Shown here: positions 36,887 to 46,113 of the stretch, one piece after another
How positions within the stretch are numbered: position 1 is the first letter of the stretch
Layout of the letters: every line of letters starts with the position of its first letter
NCBI GenBank assembly: GCA_028824555.1
Contig: JAPPDJ010000011.1
Location: 1 to 63,066 of the forward strand
DNA from: Gammaproteobacteria bacterium
GTDB lineage: Bacteria > Pseudomonadota > Gammaproteobacteria > Pseudomonadales > Azotimanducaceae
Direction of reading: 5' to 3'
Length of the DNA: 63,066 nt
Program-made: the position numbers and the translations under genes
Notes under the pieces: model-generated
Told to the model about the DNA's origin: nothing
Database searches by the model: none
Seen by the model: the letters and a program-made list of their open reading frames with translations, nothing else

Positions 36887-37825
36887 TCAGTCTCGCCTTG
36901 TGCGAGCGTCGTCGAGAGAGCGTCCTGGTTTGCTCCGTGCGGAGTTGCGCAGTCGGCTCAGGATGGCATCGAGCTCGTCCATGCTCGTGTAGCGGATCAC
37001 GACGCGGCCGGCGCCGGTTCGGCGATTGAAGCCGATGGAGACGGGGGCACCCAGGCGTTCGCCGAGTTCGCGCTCTAGGCGTTGGGTGTCGGCGTCCGGC
37101 TCGACGGGCCGTTTCGAGGTGCGTTTGTCGGCGAGCAGCGTTCGCACCAAGGCTTCGGTTTCGCGTACCGACATTTTTCGCTTGACTACTTGGGCCGCTG
37201 CGCTGGCTTGGCTTGCGAGCGGCAACGGCAGCAGGGCGCGGGCATGGCCCATCTCCAGATTGCCGGCGAGCAGCAGCTCGCGCACTTGTGGCGCGAGCTT
37301 CAGCAGGCGCAGGAGGTTCGCCACGGCGGTGCGAGATTTGCCAACCGCGTCCGCAACTTCCTGCTGCGTAAGGGCGTGCTCTTCGATCAAGCGCTTGAGC
37401 GCTTCGGCTTCCTCCAGTGCGTTCAAGTCCTCGCGCTGGATGTTCTCGATCAGCGCCACCGCCATCGCGTCGCGGTCGCTGATGCTGCGCACCACCGCGG
37501 GTATGGTTTCAAGGCCCGCGAGCTGGGCAGCGCGCCAGCGACGCTCGCCAGCGACGATCTCGTAGCCGCCGGATTCGCGGGGCCGGACGATGATCGGCTC
37601 GATCACGCCCTGGGCGCGAATCGATTGCGCCAACTCCTCCAGGGCTTGCGGATCCACCGCTCGGCGCGGTTGGTGCGGACCGGAGTACACGGTGTCGAGC
37701 GGCAGGTTCGGGTACAGCCCGCTGGCGACAGCATGCCCGCCTTCGCCCTCAGGCCGGGCGAGCAGCGCTTCAAGGCCTCGGTTCAGCCCGCGCCGGCGAA
37801 CCACGGGCCGTTCCGGCGGCTTCAT
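36887..37825 (-). CDS. parB: Chromosome partitioning protein ParB
   Basis: CTP-dependent clamp that binds parS and spreads. 312 residues. The N-terminal CTPase/ParB domain contains LPLDTVYSGPHQPRRAVDPQALEELAQSIRAQGVIEPIIVRP and the GERRWRAAQLAGL motif (residues about 92-104). The helix-turn-helix region for parS is TQQEVADAVGKSRTAVANLLRLLKL and GHARALLPL. The C-terminal dimerisation part ends RVVIRYTSMDELDAILSRL. The start overlaps the parA stop by four bases. Matching parS sites are found in recF about 13 kb away. Confidence 0.96.
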   Translation of the reverse strand: MKPPERPVVRRRGLNRGLEALLARPEGEGGHAVASGLYPNLPLDTVYSGPHQPRRAVDPQALEELAQSIRAQGVIEPIIVRPRESGGYEIVAGERRWRAAQLAGLETIPAVVRSISDRDAMAVALIENIQREDLNALEEAEALKRLIEEHALTQQEVADAVGKSRTAVANLLRLLKLAPQVRELLLAGNLEMGHARALLPLPLASQASAAAQVVKRKMSVRETEALVRTLLADKRTSKRPVEPDADTQRLERELGERLGAPVSIGFNRRTGAGRVVIRYTSMDELDAILSRLRNSARSKPGRSLDDARTRRD

Positions 37826-38643
37826 GACGCCTCCTTCATGCCGCCTTCGCGCCGCCGTCGCAGTTCCGCCGCCAAGGCGAGGTAGGCAATCGCGCCGCGG
37901 CAGTGGCGGTCGTAGAGGATCGCGGGCAGGCCGTGACTGGGCGCTTCGGCAAGCCGAACATTGCGGGGAATGACCGTGCGGTACACGCTGTCGCCGAAGT
38001 ACTCGATGAGCTGACGCGAGACATCGCGCGTGAGGCTGTTGCGGGGGTCGTACATGGTGCGCAGGATGCCCTCCACCGCCAGCGCGGAGTTGCCGCTTTG
38101 GCGCACGCCGTCGATTGTGTCGAGCAGGGCCGAAAGACCTTCAAGGGCGTAATACTCGCATTGCATCGGAATCAGCACCGCATCGGCTGCCATCAGGGCG
38201 TTCAGCGTCAGCAGGCTGAGGGACGGCGGGCAGTCGATGAGCACATAGTCGAAGGCTTCGCCCGATGCGTCGAGACGCTCGCGCAGCCGGTGCGCTCGCT
38301 GTTCCTGTTCGTGCAGCCGAACCTCCGCCGCGGTGAGGTCGCCGTTGGCCGGCACAAGCCGAAAGCCCGTCGCGCATTCTCGGTACACGTCACGGTCTGC
38401 GGCGGCGTCCATGAGCCACTCGTATGCGCCGGCGTCGAGCATGTTCTTGTCCACCCCAGCACCCATGGTGGCATTGCCCTGGGGGTCCATGTCCACCAGC
38501 AATGTGCGGGCACCGGTCAGGGTAAGGGAGGCGGCGAGATTGACGCTGGTGGTGGTCTTGCCGACGCCGCCCTTCTGGTTCGCGACGGCGATGCGGTGGG
38601 GGCGGGCCGGCGCCTTGGCAGACGGGGTCGCGCTGTTGGTCAC
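37822..38643 (-). CDS. parA: Chromosome partitioning ATPase ParA
   Basis: Deviant Walker A ATPase of 273 residues that moves ParB-parS complexes. The signature is NQKGGVGKTTTSVNLAASL (residues about 23-41). The Asp in LLVDMDPQGNATMG and the DCPPSLSLLTLNALMAAD stretch complete the nucleotide site. It starts at GTG 38643, sharing four bases with the end of rsmG; parB overlaps its 3' end. The rsmG-parA-parB order is the usual chromosomal arrangement. Confidence 0.97.
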   Translation of the reverse strand: MTNSATPSAKAPARPHRIAVANQKGGVGKTTTSVNLAASLTLTGARTLLVDMDPQGNATMGAGVDKNMLDAGAYEWLMDAAADRDVYRECATGFRLVPANGDLTAAEVRLHEQEQRAHRLRERLDASGEAFDYVLIDCPPSLSLLTLNALMAADAVLIPMQCEYYALEGLSALLDTIDGVRQSGNSALAVEGILRTMYDPRNSLTRDVSRQLIEYFGDSVYRTVIPRNVRLAEAPSHGLPAILYDRHCRGAIAYLALAAELRRRREGGMKEAS

Positions 38644-39305
38644 GGCCCAGAGCCCTCAGCCCGGGGGAGCGCGAGGGGCTTCCCCTCGAAGCAAGAGCTC
38701 GGTGCGTCGTCGCGGCAGACTGCAGCGATGTGCGACTCGCCGACTTGGGTCGCTTTGACAATGCGTCCGTCCGGGAATAGCGAAGGCGGCAGCGCGCGCC
38801 CCGCCTGCAGGAGCGCCACGCCATCGGGCCGCAGCAGGCGCCTGAGCAGGGGCCACGCCTTGGGCGGCGGCGCTACGGCACGTGCCGTGGCAACGTGGAA
38901 GGTGCCGGATGCGATCGCGTTGGCATCGGCGACGCAAACTGTCGCGTTTGTGAGACCGAGTTCGATCACTGCCTGGCGCAGGAAACGCCCCTTCCCCTCG
39001 CTGCGCTCGACCAGCGTGACGCGCAGGTCGGGGCAAGCGATCGCAAGCGGTATGCCCGGAAATCCTGCGCCGGCGCCTACGTCCACAAGTTGCCAGCGAC
39101 AGCCGTCCTCAACCACGACATCGGGCAGAGGCGGCGATCGAAGGAAGGCCTGAAGCAAGAGGCTGTCTTGGATGTGGCGCCTCTCCAGCCTGTCGAGGTC
39201 GCGAGGGCTGACGAGGTTCCGCACCTTGCTCCAGCGCCGCACCAGGCTCGCGTGTTGCGCGAGCAAGGCGTCCACCCGGTCGATGTTGGGGGCCACGACG
39301 GCCAC
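38640..39305 (-). CDS. rsmG: 16S rRNA (guanine-527-N7) methyltransferase RsmG
   Basis: SAM-dependent rRNA methyltransferase (GidB), 221 residues (E. coli 207). The SAM motif is LVDVGAGAGFPGIPLAIACPDLRVTLVERSEGKGRFLRQ (about residues 70-110); the N-terminal part LVRRWSKVRNLVSPRDLDRLERRHIQDSLLL is the family signature (normally NLT...HI.DSL). The C-terminal tail CFEGKPLALPRAEGSGP is encoded by a family C repeat and is unlike normal RsmG ends. Its start lies five bases after mnmG, as is usual for gidAB. Confidence 0.94.
   Translation of the reverse strand: MAVVAPNIDRVDALLAQHASLVRRWSKVRNLVSPRDLDRLERRHIQDSLLLQAFLRSPPLPDVVVEDGCRWQLVDVGAGAGFPGIPLAIACPDLRVTLVERSEGKGRFLRQAVIELGLTNATVCVADANAIASGTFHVATARAVAPPPKAWPLLRRLLRPDGVALLQAGRALPPSLFPDGRIVKATQVGESHIAAVCRDDAPSSCFEGKPLALPRAEGSGP
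38650..38692. repeat. Family C repeat within the rsmG 3' end
   Basis: Reads GAGCCCTCAGCCCGGGGGAG, GCGAGGGG, CTTCCCCTCG, a diverged copy of the tandem units at 4051-4141. It provides the last residues of RsmG in antisense reading and leaves the rsmG-parA four-base overlap intact. Confidence 0.8.
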
Positions 39306-39310
39306 TGCCG

Positions 39311-41212
39311 TTAAGCCCGCTGCGCTTGATCGTCGACCGTGTTGTCCGCCTCGGCGTGACGGCGCGAATGCACCCGCAGCAGCGAAAGCGCCGCCGGGGT
39401 GATCCCCGGCACGCGTGACGCCTGCGCCACCGTGGCTGGCAGTCGCTCCCGCAGCCGTTCGCGCAACTCGTTCGACAGCCCAGCTACCGATGCGTAGTCG
39501 AAGTCCGACGGCAGTGGCGCGTTGTCGTCTTCCTGGCTCTGTTCGATCTCTTCGTCCTGGCGGCGGATGTAGCCGGCGTATTTGGCATCGATCTCCACTT
39601 GGACGAGCGCTGCCTCGTCCGCCGCTACGCCCGCCTCAAGCAGCGCGGCGGCGGTGATGCTCGGTCGCTTGAGCAAGTCAAGCAGCGTCGAGTCCTTCGC
39701 CAAGGCTGCACCGCTCTCCCGTTCGAGGGCGCGCGCAAGGTCGCTGCCAGGGTGAACGCGCTGGCCGTGAAGCTCGCGCCGCAAGCGGTCGATTCGCGCT
39801 CGCCGATCGGTGAACACCTGCCAGCGCGCGTCGTCCACGACCCCGAGTTCGCGCCCGACCGGCGTCAGGCGGAAGTCGGCGTTGTCCTGGCGTAGCCGGA
39901 GCCTGTACTCGGCACGACTGGTGAACATTCGGTATGGCTCGCTGGCGCCGAGGTTAATGAGGTCGTCCACCAAGACACCGATGTAGGCCTCGTGTCGCGC
40001 CGGGCACCATGCCGGTTCGCCGGCCGCGGCCCGGGCGGCATTGATGCCGGCGAGCAGCCCTTGTGCAGCCGCTTCTTCGTAGCCCGTGGTGCCGTTGATT
40101 TGCCCGGCGAAGTAGAGCCCTTCGATGACCTTGGTCTCGAGGGACGGAGCCAGGTCGCGGGGGTCGAAGAAGTCGTACTCGATGGCGTAGCCGGGGCGGG
40201 TGACGCTCGCGTTCTCGAAGCCGCGAATGCTGCGCACGGCGCGAAGCTGGACGTCGAACGGCAGGCTGGTGGAGATGCCGTTGGGATAGAGCTCGGGCGT
40301 GTCGAGCCCTTCCGGCTCGACGAACACCTGATGGCTCTGGCGGTCGGCAAAGCGCACCACCTTGTCCTCGATGGAGGGGCAGTAGCGTGGCCCCACGCCT
40401 TCGATGGCACCGCTGAACATGGGCGAGCGATCGAGCGCCGCGCGGATGATCTCGTGCGTCGCCGGATTGGTGTGGGTGATGTGGCACGGCACCTGCCGCG
40501 GATGGTCGGCGGCGCTTGTCAGGAACGAAAGCGTCGGCCGCGGCTCGGCGCTCGGCTGCACCTCCATGACCGAGAAGTCGACGCTGCGACCGTCGATGCG
40601 CGGCGGCGTGCCGGTCTTCAGCCTGCCGACGCGCAAGGGGAGTTGGCGCAGGCGTTCGGCAAGGCGATTCGACGGGGCATCGCCAGCACGCCCTCCGGGC
40701 GCCGTTTCAAGGCCAACGTGAATGCGCCCGCCGAGGAACGTGCCGGTAGCAAGCACGACGCGGTTCGTCATGAACCGAAGCCCCATCGCCGTATCGACGC
40801 CGCGCACCCGGTCGTCTTCCACCCAGAGGTCCACTACCGGCTGCTGGAACAGCGACAGGTTCGGCTGCGACTCGACAATGCGACGCACTTCGCCGCGATA
40901 CAGGCTGCGATCGGCCTGTGCACGGGTGGCGCGCACTGCCGCACCCTTGCTCTCGTTCAGCGTGCGGAACTGGATGCCGGCACGGTCGCCGGCCACGGCC
41001 ATCGCCCCGCCCAAGGCATCGATCTCGCGCACCAGATGCGACTTGCCAATGCCGCCGATGGCAGGATTGCAGGACATTTGACCGATAGTTTCGATGCTTT
41101 GCGTGAGCAGCAAAGTCGAGGCGCCCGCCCGCGCGCTCGCGAGCGCCGCCTCGACGCCGGCATGGCCGCCGCCGATCACGACGACATCGAACCGTTCCGG
41201 GTGGATGATCAC
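39311..41212 (-). CDS. mnmG: tRNA uridine 5-carboxymethylaminomethyl modification enzyme MnmG
   Basis: FAD-dependent partner of MnmE in making (c)mnm5U34 in tRNA. 633 residues (E. coli 629). N-terminal dinucleotide fold [22 protein letters not shown]; GidA signature [21 protein letters not shown] with the first conserved Cys in [10 protein letters not shown]. The second conserved Cys lies in VPCHITHTN. The C-terminal helical domain ([14 protein letters not shown]) binds MnmE. It starts at GTG 41212. A possible promoter with TTCCTT-17-TATAGT lies just upstream. Confidence 0.97.
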   Translation of the reverse strand: MIIHPERFDVVVIGGGHAGVEAALASARAGASTLLLTQSIETIGQMSCNPAIGGIGKSHLVREIDALGGAMAVAGDRAGIQFRTLNESKGAAVRATRAQADRSLYRGEVRRIVESQPNLSLFQQPVVDLWVEDDRVRGVDTAMGLRFMTNRVVLATGTFLGGRIHVGLETAPGGRAGDAPSNRLAERLRQLPLRVGRLKTGTPPRIDGRSVDFSVMEVQPSAEPRPTLSFLTSAADHPRQVPCHITHTNPATHEIIRAALDRSPMFSGAIEGVGPRYCPSIEDKVVRFADRQSHQVFVEPEGLDTPELYPNGISTSLPFDVQLRAVRSIRGFENASVTRPGYAIEYDFFDPRDLAPSLETKVIEGLYFAGQINGTTGYEEAAAQGLLAGINAARAAAGEPAWCPARHEAYIGVLVDDLINLGASEPYRMFTSRAEYRLRLRQDNADFRLTPVGRELGVVDDARWQVFTDRRARIDRLRRELHGQRVHPGSDLARALERESGAALAKDSTLLDLLKRPSITAAALLEAGVAADEAALVQVEIDAKYAGYIRRQDEEIEQSQEDDNAPLPSDFDYASVAGLSNELRERLRERLPATVAQASRVPGITPAALSLLRVHSRRHAEADNTVDDQAQRA

Positions 41213-41241
41213 GCTCGTTCCGCCAAGCTCGCAAAGCGAAC

Positions 41242-41270
41242 GAGCAACTATACGGCTAGAGGGGACTGTA
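41242..41270 (-). promoter_or_regulatory. Candidate promoter for mnmG-rsmG-parAB
   Basis: On the minus strand TTCCTT and TATAGT separated by 17 bases, about 30 bases before the mnmG GTG. The -35 element is poor (three matches to TTGACA), so the call is tentative. Confidence 0.35.
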
Positions 41271-41351
41271 AGGAACTTGGTTCATGGTCAATCGGCGCCA
41301 ATGCCTCGTCTCCATCAGGGGGCGTGCTACATTGCCGGGCCTTAGCATTTC

Positions 41352-42929
41352 TTGAGATTCGGCTTGTCGGTCGCGAGGGTGGGGCGGCGCGGGGTTTCCC
41401 GACGGACGGCGGTGAAAGCCGTTCCCGCGCTTGTTGGGCCGTTCCTTGCGCTGGCAGGTCGGCGAGCGCATTCCGAGGTAGACGAGGCCGCGAACATGGC
41501 GAACCCGATGGATTCTCCTGCGCATCTTTCGACGACGGCGCAGGCGGCGCTGATTCGCTCTGGCGAGCTTGCCAGCCAGGAGTTGGTGGCGCTGTATCTC
41601 GATCGGATCCAGCGCTTCAACCCGGCGCTGAATGCGGTGGTGGCGTTGGCCGAGGATGCGCGCGAGCGGGCGAAGGATGCCGATCAAGCGGTCGCGGATG
41701 GCGGTTCGCTGGGGCCGCTGCATGGCGTGCCGATGACCATCAAGGACTGCTTCGACACGGCTGGCACGGTTTCCACTTGGGGAACCCTTGGGCGCAAGGA
41801 TTTCGTGCCTGGGGCAGATGCGACGGTCGTGGGGCGGCTGAAGGACGCCGGCGCGATTCTGCTCGGCAAGACCAATACGCCCGAGTTCACACTCTCGTTC
41901 GAGACGCACAACCGGATGCATGGGTTCACGAACAATCCCTTCGACCTCGGCCGCTCACCGGGTGGGAGCAGTGGTGGCGCCGCGGCTGCCATCGCCGCCG
42001 GGCTCACGTCGTTCGACATTGGCACAGATTATGGCGGCAGCATCCGCGTGCCGTCGCACGCCTGCGGCACGGTCGGGATCAAGCCCACCAGCGGTAGTGT
42101 CCCGCGCACCGGGCTGTGCTTGCCGCCGGGGATGTTGACCGACTTCCTCAGCCACGCTGGGCCGATGGCGAGGAGCGTGGCGGACCTGGAGCTGATCCTG
42201 TCGGTGATCTGGGGGCCGGACGGCCTGGACACCCGCATCGCGCCGGTTCCGCTCGCGGATTCGAGTGCCGTGGCGCTGAGAGGGCTTCGCTGCGCCGTGA
42301 TGATGGACAATGGCATCGCGAGGCCCGATGACGAGACCTTGGCGGTGGTGGAGCGGGCTGAAGGGATTCTCGGGGAAGCGGGGCTGAAGACGCAGCGCGA
42401 CCGCCTCGACGGGGTTGAGGAAACCACCTCCGTTGGCAGCGATTTCTGGGCCGTGGGCGCGCATGCGGGGGTGCGGGCGCTGCTCGAGGAGGCGGGCACC
42501 GGGGTCGAAGACTATGCGAACAATTGGTTCCGGTCGTTTGCAAAAGCCCCGGGGAGCGGTGACATCGACGGCGGGGCGCTCACGCGGCAGCTTGCACGGT
42601 TCGAGGGCTATCGCCGTCGGATGCAGCAGCACATGGCGCAATACGACGTGCTCATCTCGCCGGTCAACGCGCATCCGGCGCCGCTGCATCCGGCCCCGGG
42701 CGATTCGCCGTTTCCCTCGACGGACGCGAGCTATACGGAGGCGTATGACCTGACTGGATGGCCGGCGGGGGTGGTGCGGGGCGGAACCGCTTCGTCCGGG
42801 GTGCCGATTGGGGTGCAGGTGGTGGCGAATCCTTGGCGTGAAGATGTCGTGTTGGCGGTGATGAGGCATCTGGAAGGCGCACTGCCGGCGTTTGCCGGGC
42901 CGGATGAGTCGGGCTGGCGGGAGGCCTGA
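41352..42929 (+). CDS. Amidase (amidase signature family), possibly exported
   Basis: Ser-cisSer-Lys amidase. The catalytic Lys is in GVPMTIKDCFDTAGTVSTWGT. The Gly/Ser-rich signature SPGGSSGGAAAAIAAGLTSF holds the cis-Ser, and IGTDYGGSIRVPSHACGTVGIKPT holds the nucleophile Ser. With the first start (TTG 41352, 525 residues) the N-terminus has GRRGVSRRTAVKAVPALVGPF, a Tat-like twin-arginine signal; with the ATG at 41496, which has GAGG eight bases upstream, it would be cytosolic (477 residues). Sequence alone does not decide. It is the only plus-strand gene between mnmG and mnmE. The substrate is unknown; it is not GatA, because gatBC are absent and the C-terminus differs. Confidence 0.85.
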   Translation: MRFGLSVARVGRRGVSRRTAVKAVPALVGPFLALAGRRAHSEVDEAANMANPMDSPAHLSTTAQAALIRSGELASQELVALYLDRIQRFNPALNAVVALAEDARERAKDADQAVADGGSLGPLHGVPMTIKDCFDTAGTVSTWGTLGRKDFVPGADATVVGRLKDAGAILLGKTNTPEFTLSFETHNRMHGFTNNPFDLGRSPGGSSGGAAAAIAAGLTSFDIGTDYGGSIRVPSHACGTVGIKPTSGSVPRTGLCLPPGMLTDFLSHAGPMARSVADLELILSVIWGPDGLDTRIAPVPLADSSAVALRGLRCAVMMDNGIARPDDETLAVVERAEGILGEAGLKTQRDRLDGVEETTSVGSDFWAVGAHAGVRALLEEAGTGVEDYANNWFRSFAKAPGSGDIDGGALTRQLARFEGYRRRMQQHMAQYDVLISPVNAHPAPLHPAPGDSPFPSTDASYTEAYDLTGWPAGVVRGGTASSGVPIGVQVVANPWREDVVLAVMRHLEGALPAFAGPDESGWREA

Positions 42930-42939
42930 AGCGCGACAT

Positions 42940-44277
42940 TCATTTGCCGATGCAAAAGGCGCTGAAGATGTCGCCCAAGAGTTCATCGGTGGTCGTGGTG
43001 CCGACGATAGTGCCCAAGGCTTCGTGGGCGAGGCGGAGTTCCTCCGCGGCGAGTTCGCCGGCGCCATCGCCGGTGCGCCGCAATGCTCGGCGGGCGCAGG
43101 CTTGGGCCGCTTCCAGGGCTTGGAGGTGGCGGCGCCGGGCCAGGTAGGTGCTTTCTGTTGGCGCGATGCCGGCCAGCTCGGCTATGCGACGCTTTAAGTC
43201 GTCGATGCCAGCGCCGGTGCGGGCGGATATACGGAGGGTTTCCCCGGCCTGACCTGCGCTTTCGCCGGTTAGGTCGATCTTGTTGACCACGAGAATGGTC
43301 GTGCCTTGGGCCCTCTCGCACTCCCTTAGGTTGGCATCGGCGTCGACGGTTGGGGCGGCGGCGTCGGTCACCGCGAGCACGAGGTCAGCGCCAGCGATGG
43401 CGGCGCGGGCGCGGTCTATGCCGATGGATTCCACGTCGTCGCTCGTTTGCCTGAGCCCGGCGGTGTCGGTGAGGCGGACGGGGATGCCTTGCACTTCGAT
43501 CTCAGCGTGCACCGCGTCGCGGGTGGTGCCGGGGGTGGCGGTGACGATGGCTCGTTCTTCAGCCGCCAGACGGTTCAGGAGGCTGGATTTGCCTACATTT
43601 GGGGCACCGGCGATCACGACATCGAGACCGTCGCGCAATACCTGACCGCGGCCGGACTCCTCGAGCAGGTCGCCCAAGCCGGTCAGCACGCCTTCAAGCC
43701 GGGCTTTCAGTTCCGAGTCGCCGAGGAAGTCGATCTCCTCCTCGGCGAAGTCGATGGCCGCCTCTACGTGCATTCGCGCTTCGCGCACGCGACTGTCCAA
43801 GGCGAGGATCTGTGCGGAAAACTCTCCGGCAAGGGAACGCATCGCTGCCTGGGCTGCCCGGCGGGAGGCACTGTCGATGAGGTCGGCAACCGCTTCCGCC
43901 TGGGCAAGGTCCATGCGTTTGTTGAGGAAGGCTCGTTCGGTGAACTCGCCGGGTCTGGCGAGGCGAGCGCCGAGTTCGACCATGCGGCCCAGCAGGCGAT
44001 CCATCACCACCGGCCCACCGTGCCCGTGAAACTCGGCCACATCCTCGCCGGTGAAGGAGTTGGGCGTGGGGAAAAAGAGGCAGATGCCGGTGTCGATGGG
44101 GATTTGGTTAGCGTCCAGAAAGTCCGCGTACACGGCTTGGCGGGGCGGGGTCGGGCGGTGCACGACCCCTTCCACGAGGTCGGCCACCCCTGAACCCGAC
44201 ACGCGGACGATGCCGATCCCGCCGCGGCCGGGCGGGGTGGCGATGGCGGCAATGGTGTCGCGTTTCACGGCTGGCAT
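42940..44277 (-). CDS. mnmE: tRNA modification GTPase MnmE
   Basis: GTPase (TrmE) acting with MnmG on tRNA U34. 445 residues (E. coli 454). The N-terminal tetrahydrofolate-binding domain begins TIAAIATPPGRGGIGIVRVSGSG. The G domain, within the helical domain, has GAPNVGKSSLLNRL, DTAGLRQTSDDVE and NKID. The invariant C-terminal CIGK motif is present as FCIGK. It lies downstream of yidC in the usual origin order, with a gap of about 135 bases holding a diverged GC-rich repeat. Confidence 0.97.
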   Translation of the reverse strand: MPAVKRDTIAAIATPPGRGGIGIVRVSGSGVADLVEGVVHRPTPPRQAVYADFLDANQIPIDTGICLFFPTPNSFTGEDVAEFHGHGGPVVMDRLLGRMVELGARLARPGEFTERAFLNKRMDLAQAEAVADLIDSASRRAAQAAMRSLAGEFSAQILALDSRVREARMHVEAAIDFAEEEIDFLGDSELKARLEGVLTGLGDLLEESGRGQVLRDGLDVVIAGAPNVGKSSLLNRLAAEERAIVTATPGTTRDAVHAEIEVQGIPVRLTDTAGLRQTSDDVESIGIDRARAAIAGADLVLAVTDAAAPTVDADANLRECERAQGTTILVVNKIDLTGESAGQAGETLRISARTGAGIDDLKRRIAELAGIAPTESTYLARRRHLQALEAAQACARRALRRTGDGAGELAAEELRLAHEALGTIVGTTTTDELLGDIFSAFCIGK

Positions 44278-44412
44278 CTAACGCGCGTCACCGAGCGGTC
44301 GGGTAGCGGCCCATCGGCAGGTTCGGCGGACGCGCCCTTCGGCGCAGGAACGGCAGGATGCCTTGCCTCCGTAGCCCCGTCCACGCCTAGGAAGCCGGGC
44401 AACGCGAGTGCG

Positions 44413-46113
44413 TCAAGCAGCGGCTTCGCGGTCTGCCTGGCGCGTTACGTACCACTGCTGGAGGAGGGAGAGGAGATTGTTGGCAAGCCAGTAGAGCACG
44501 AGGCCGGCGGGGAAGAACAGCGAGAAGGCCGTGAACAGGAACGGCATCATCTTCATCATGCGCGCCTGCATGGGGTCGGGCATGGGGGGGTTCAGCATCT
44601 GCATCAGGTACATGGAGCCACCCATCAGAATAGGCAGGACGAAGAACGGATCCATCACCGACAGGTCCTCGATCCAGAGGAAGAACGGCGCTTGCCGCAG
44701 CTCCACGCTTTCGTAGAGCACCCAGTAGAGCGCGAAGAACACCGGCATCTGCAACAGCATTGGCAGGCAGCCGCCGAAGGGGTTGGCGCCTTCGCGCCGG
44801 TAGAGCTCCATCATCTCCGCCGACAGCTTGCGGCGGTCGTCCGCGTGGCGCTCCTGCAGGCGCTTGAGCTGCGGCGCCACCCGCCGCATTTTCGCCCCGG
44901 AGCGATAGGCGATCGCCGAGAGCGGATACAGCACGAGCTTAATCGCCAGCGTCAGCAGCAGGATGGCAACGCCCCAGTTGATGACCCACGACTGGATATA
45001 GGCCAGCGCCTGGAACAACGGCACCGCCAGCCACCAAAGAATCCCGTAGTCCACCGTCAAGCTCAGGTTTTCGGCGATGGCTTCGAGGCGATCCTGATGC
45101 TTTGGTCCCGCATAGAGCTTGGCGGAAACCACCTGCCTCGCTCCCGGTACGACCCGGAACTCCGGCGCGACGTAGCCGAAGGCATAGAGCGGGCGACCGA
45201 GCCCTGCAAGCCGGCGCCCCGTATAGGCATTGAGTTCCTCAGAATTCGCCACCCAAGCAACGACGAAATAGTGCTGCAGCATGGCCACCCAGCCGCCGGT
45301 GACGTCGGCGCGAAACTCCGTCTCGTCCACGTCGTCGAAATCGACCTTGTTGTAGCGATCTTCTGGGGTGGTCAGCGCTGCGCCCACGTAGGGCCGAGGC
45401 CCAATCTGGAAGCCTTCCTCCTCGGGCGTCGAGTCGTCTCGCTTGAGCTGGGCAAAGAGACGCGCTTGGACATCCGCCACGCTGCCGTTACGCACCTCAT
45501 GCTCAACATCGAACGCGTAGCTGCCGGCCCGGAAGCGAAAGCGCTTGATGACCTCGACACCCGCGACCGTTTCGTGACGAAGCTCAATGGCTAGTTCGGC
45601 ATCGTCCTCGCCCATGCGGTACTCGCTACGCGGCGCGGTGTAGAGCGGTCGCTCCCCGTTGCTGTCCACGCCGTCGGGGCCAATCAGCCCGCTTTGGGCG
45701 ACATACGTGTGCTGGCCGTCCTGCGCCAGGAGCCGGAACGGCGTAGCGTTCTCGGTGCTGCGGGGGTACTTCGGCAACGCCAAGGCGACCACATCGCCGC
45801 CGAGTCGGTCGATGGTGAGTTGCAGTTCTGGCGTCGTCACTTGCACCTGGCGGGGGGCGCTGTCCTGCGGTGCTTGGGGCACGGGTTCTTCCACCGTTTC
45901 CGGTACGGCAGCGGCGCCGATGGAGGCGTCGGGAAGGTCGTCTGCAGGTGCCGGAACCACGGGTGCGTCAGCGCCAGCGACCGGCGTCGGCGCCTCGCTT
46001 GGCGGCGGGTCGGAACCGACGCCGTAGTCCTCGTTCCAGGCCAAGAGCAGCAGGTAGCTGATGGCGGCCAGCGCCACCATCAGGGCGATGCGACGAATCT
46101 CGGGGGAAAACAT
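44413..46113 (-). CDS. yidC: Membrane protein insertase YidC
   Basis: Insertase/Oxa1 family, 566 residues from ATG 46113; an open frame runs upstream but belongs to yidD and intergenic DNA. N-terminal signal anchor [26 protein letters not shown], an acidic/Pro-rich linker, and a large periplasmic beta domain (about residues 90-335). Five C-terminal membrane helices follow, with the conserved positive Arg in YPLSAIAYRSGAKMRRVAPQLKRLQERH. The hallmark GGCLPMLLQMPVFFALYWVLYESVELRQAPFFLWIEDLS is present. Its start shares one base with the yidD stop (TGATG). Confidence 0.97.
   Translation of the reverse strand: MFSPEIRRIALMVALAAISYLLLLAWNEDYGVGSDPPPSEAPTPVAGADAPVVPAPADDLPDASIGAAAVPETVEEPVPQAPQDSAPRQVQVTTPELQLTIDRLGGDVVALALPKYPRSTENATPFRLLAQDGQHTYVAQSGLIGPDGVDSNGERPLYTAPRSEYRMGEDDAELAIELRHETVAGVEVIKRFRFRAGSYAFDVEHEVRNGSVADVQARLFAQLKRDDSTPEEEGFQIGPRPYVGAALTTPEDRYNKVDFDDVDETEFRADVTGGWVAMLQHYFVVAWVANSEELNAYTGRRLAGLGRPLYAFGYVAPEFRVVPGARQVVSAKLYAGPKHQDRLEAIAENLSLTVDYGILWWLAVPLFQALAYIQSWVINWGVAILLLTLAIKLVLYPLSAIAYRSGAKMRRVAPQLKRLQERHADDRRKLSAEMMELYRREGANPFGGCLPMLLQMPVFFALYWVLYESVELRQAPFFLWIEDLSVMDPFFVLPILMGGSMYLMQMLNPPMPDPMQARMMKMMPFLFTAFSLFFPAGLVLYWLANNLLSLLQQWYVTRQADREAAA

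Noticed and set aside
44278-44412. Possible small gene or RNA between mnmE and yidC
   Set aside because: The stretch is GC-rich with weak hairpins resembling family B, and there is no convincing frame or promoter.
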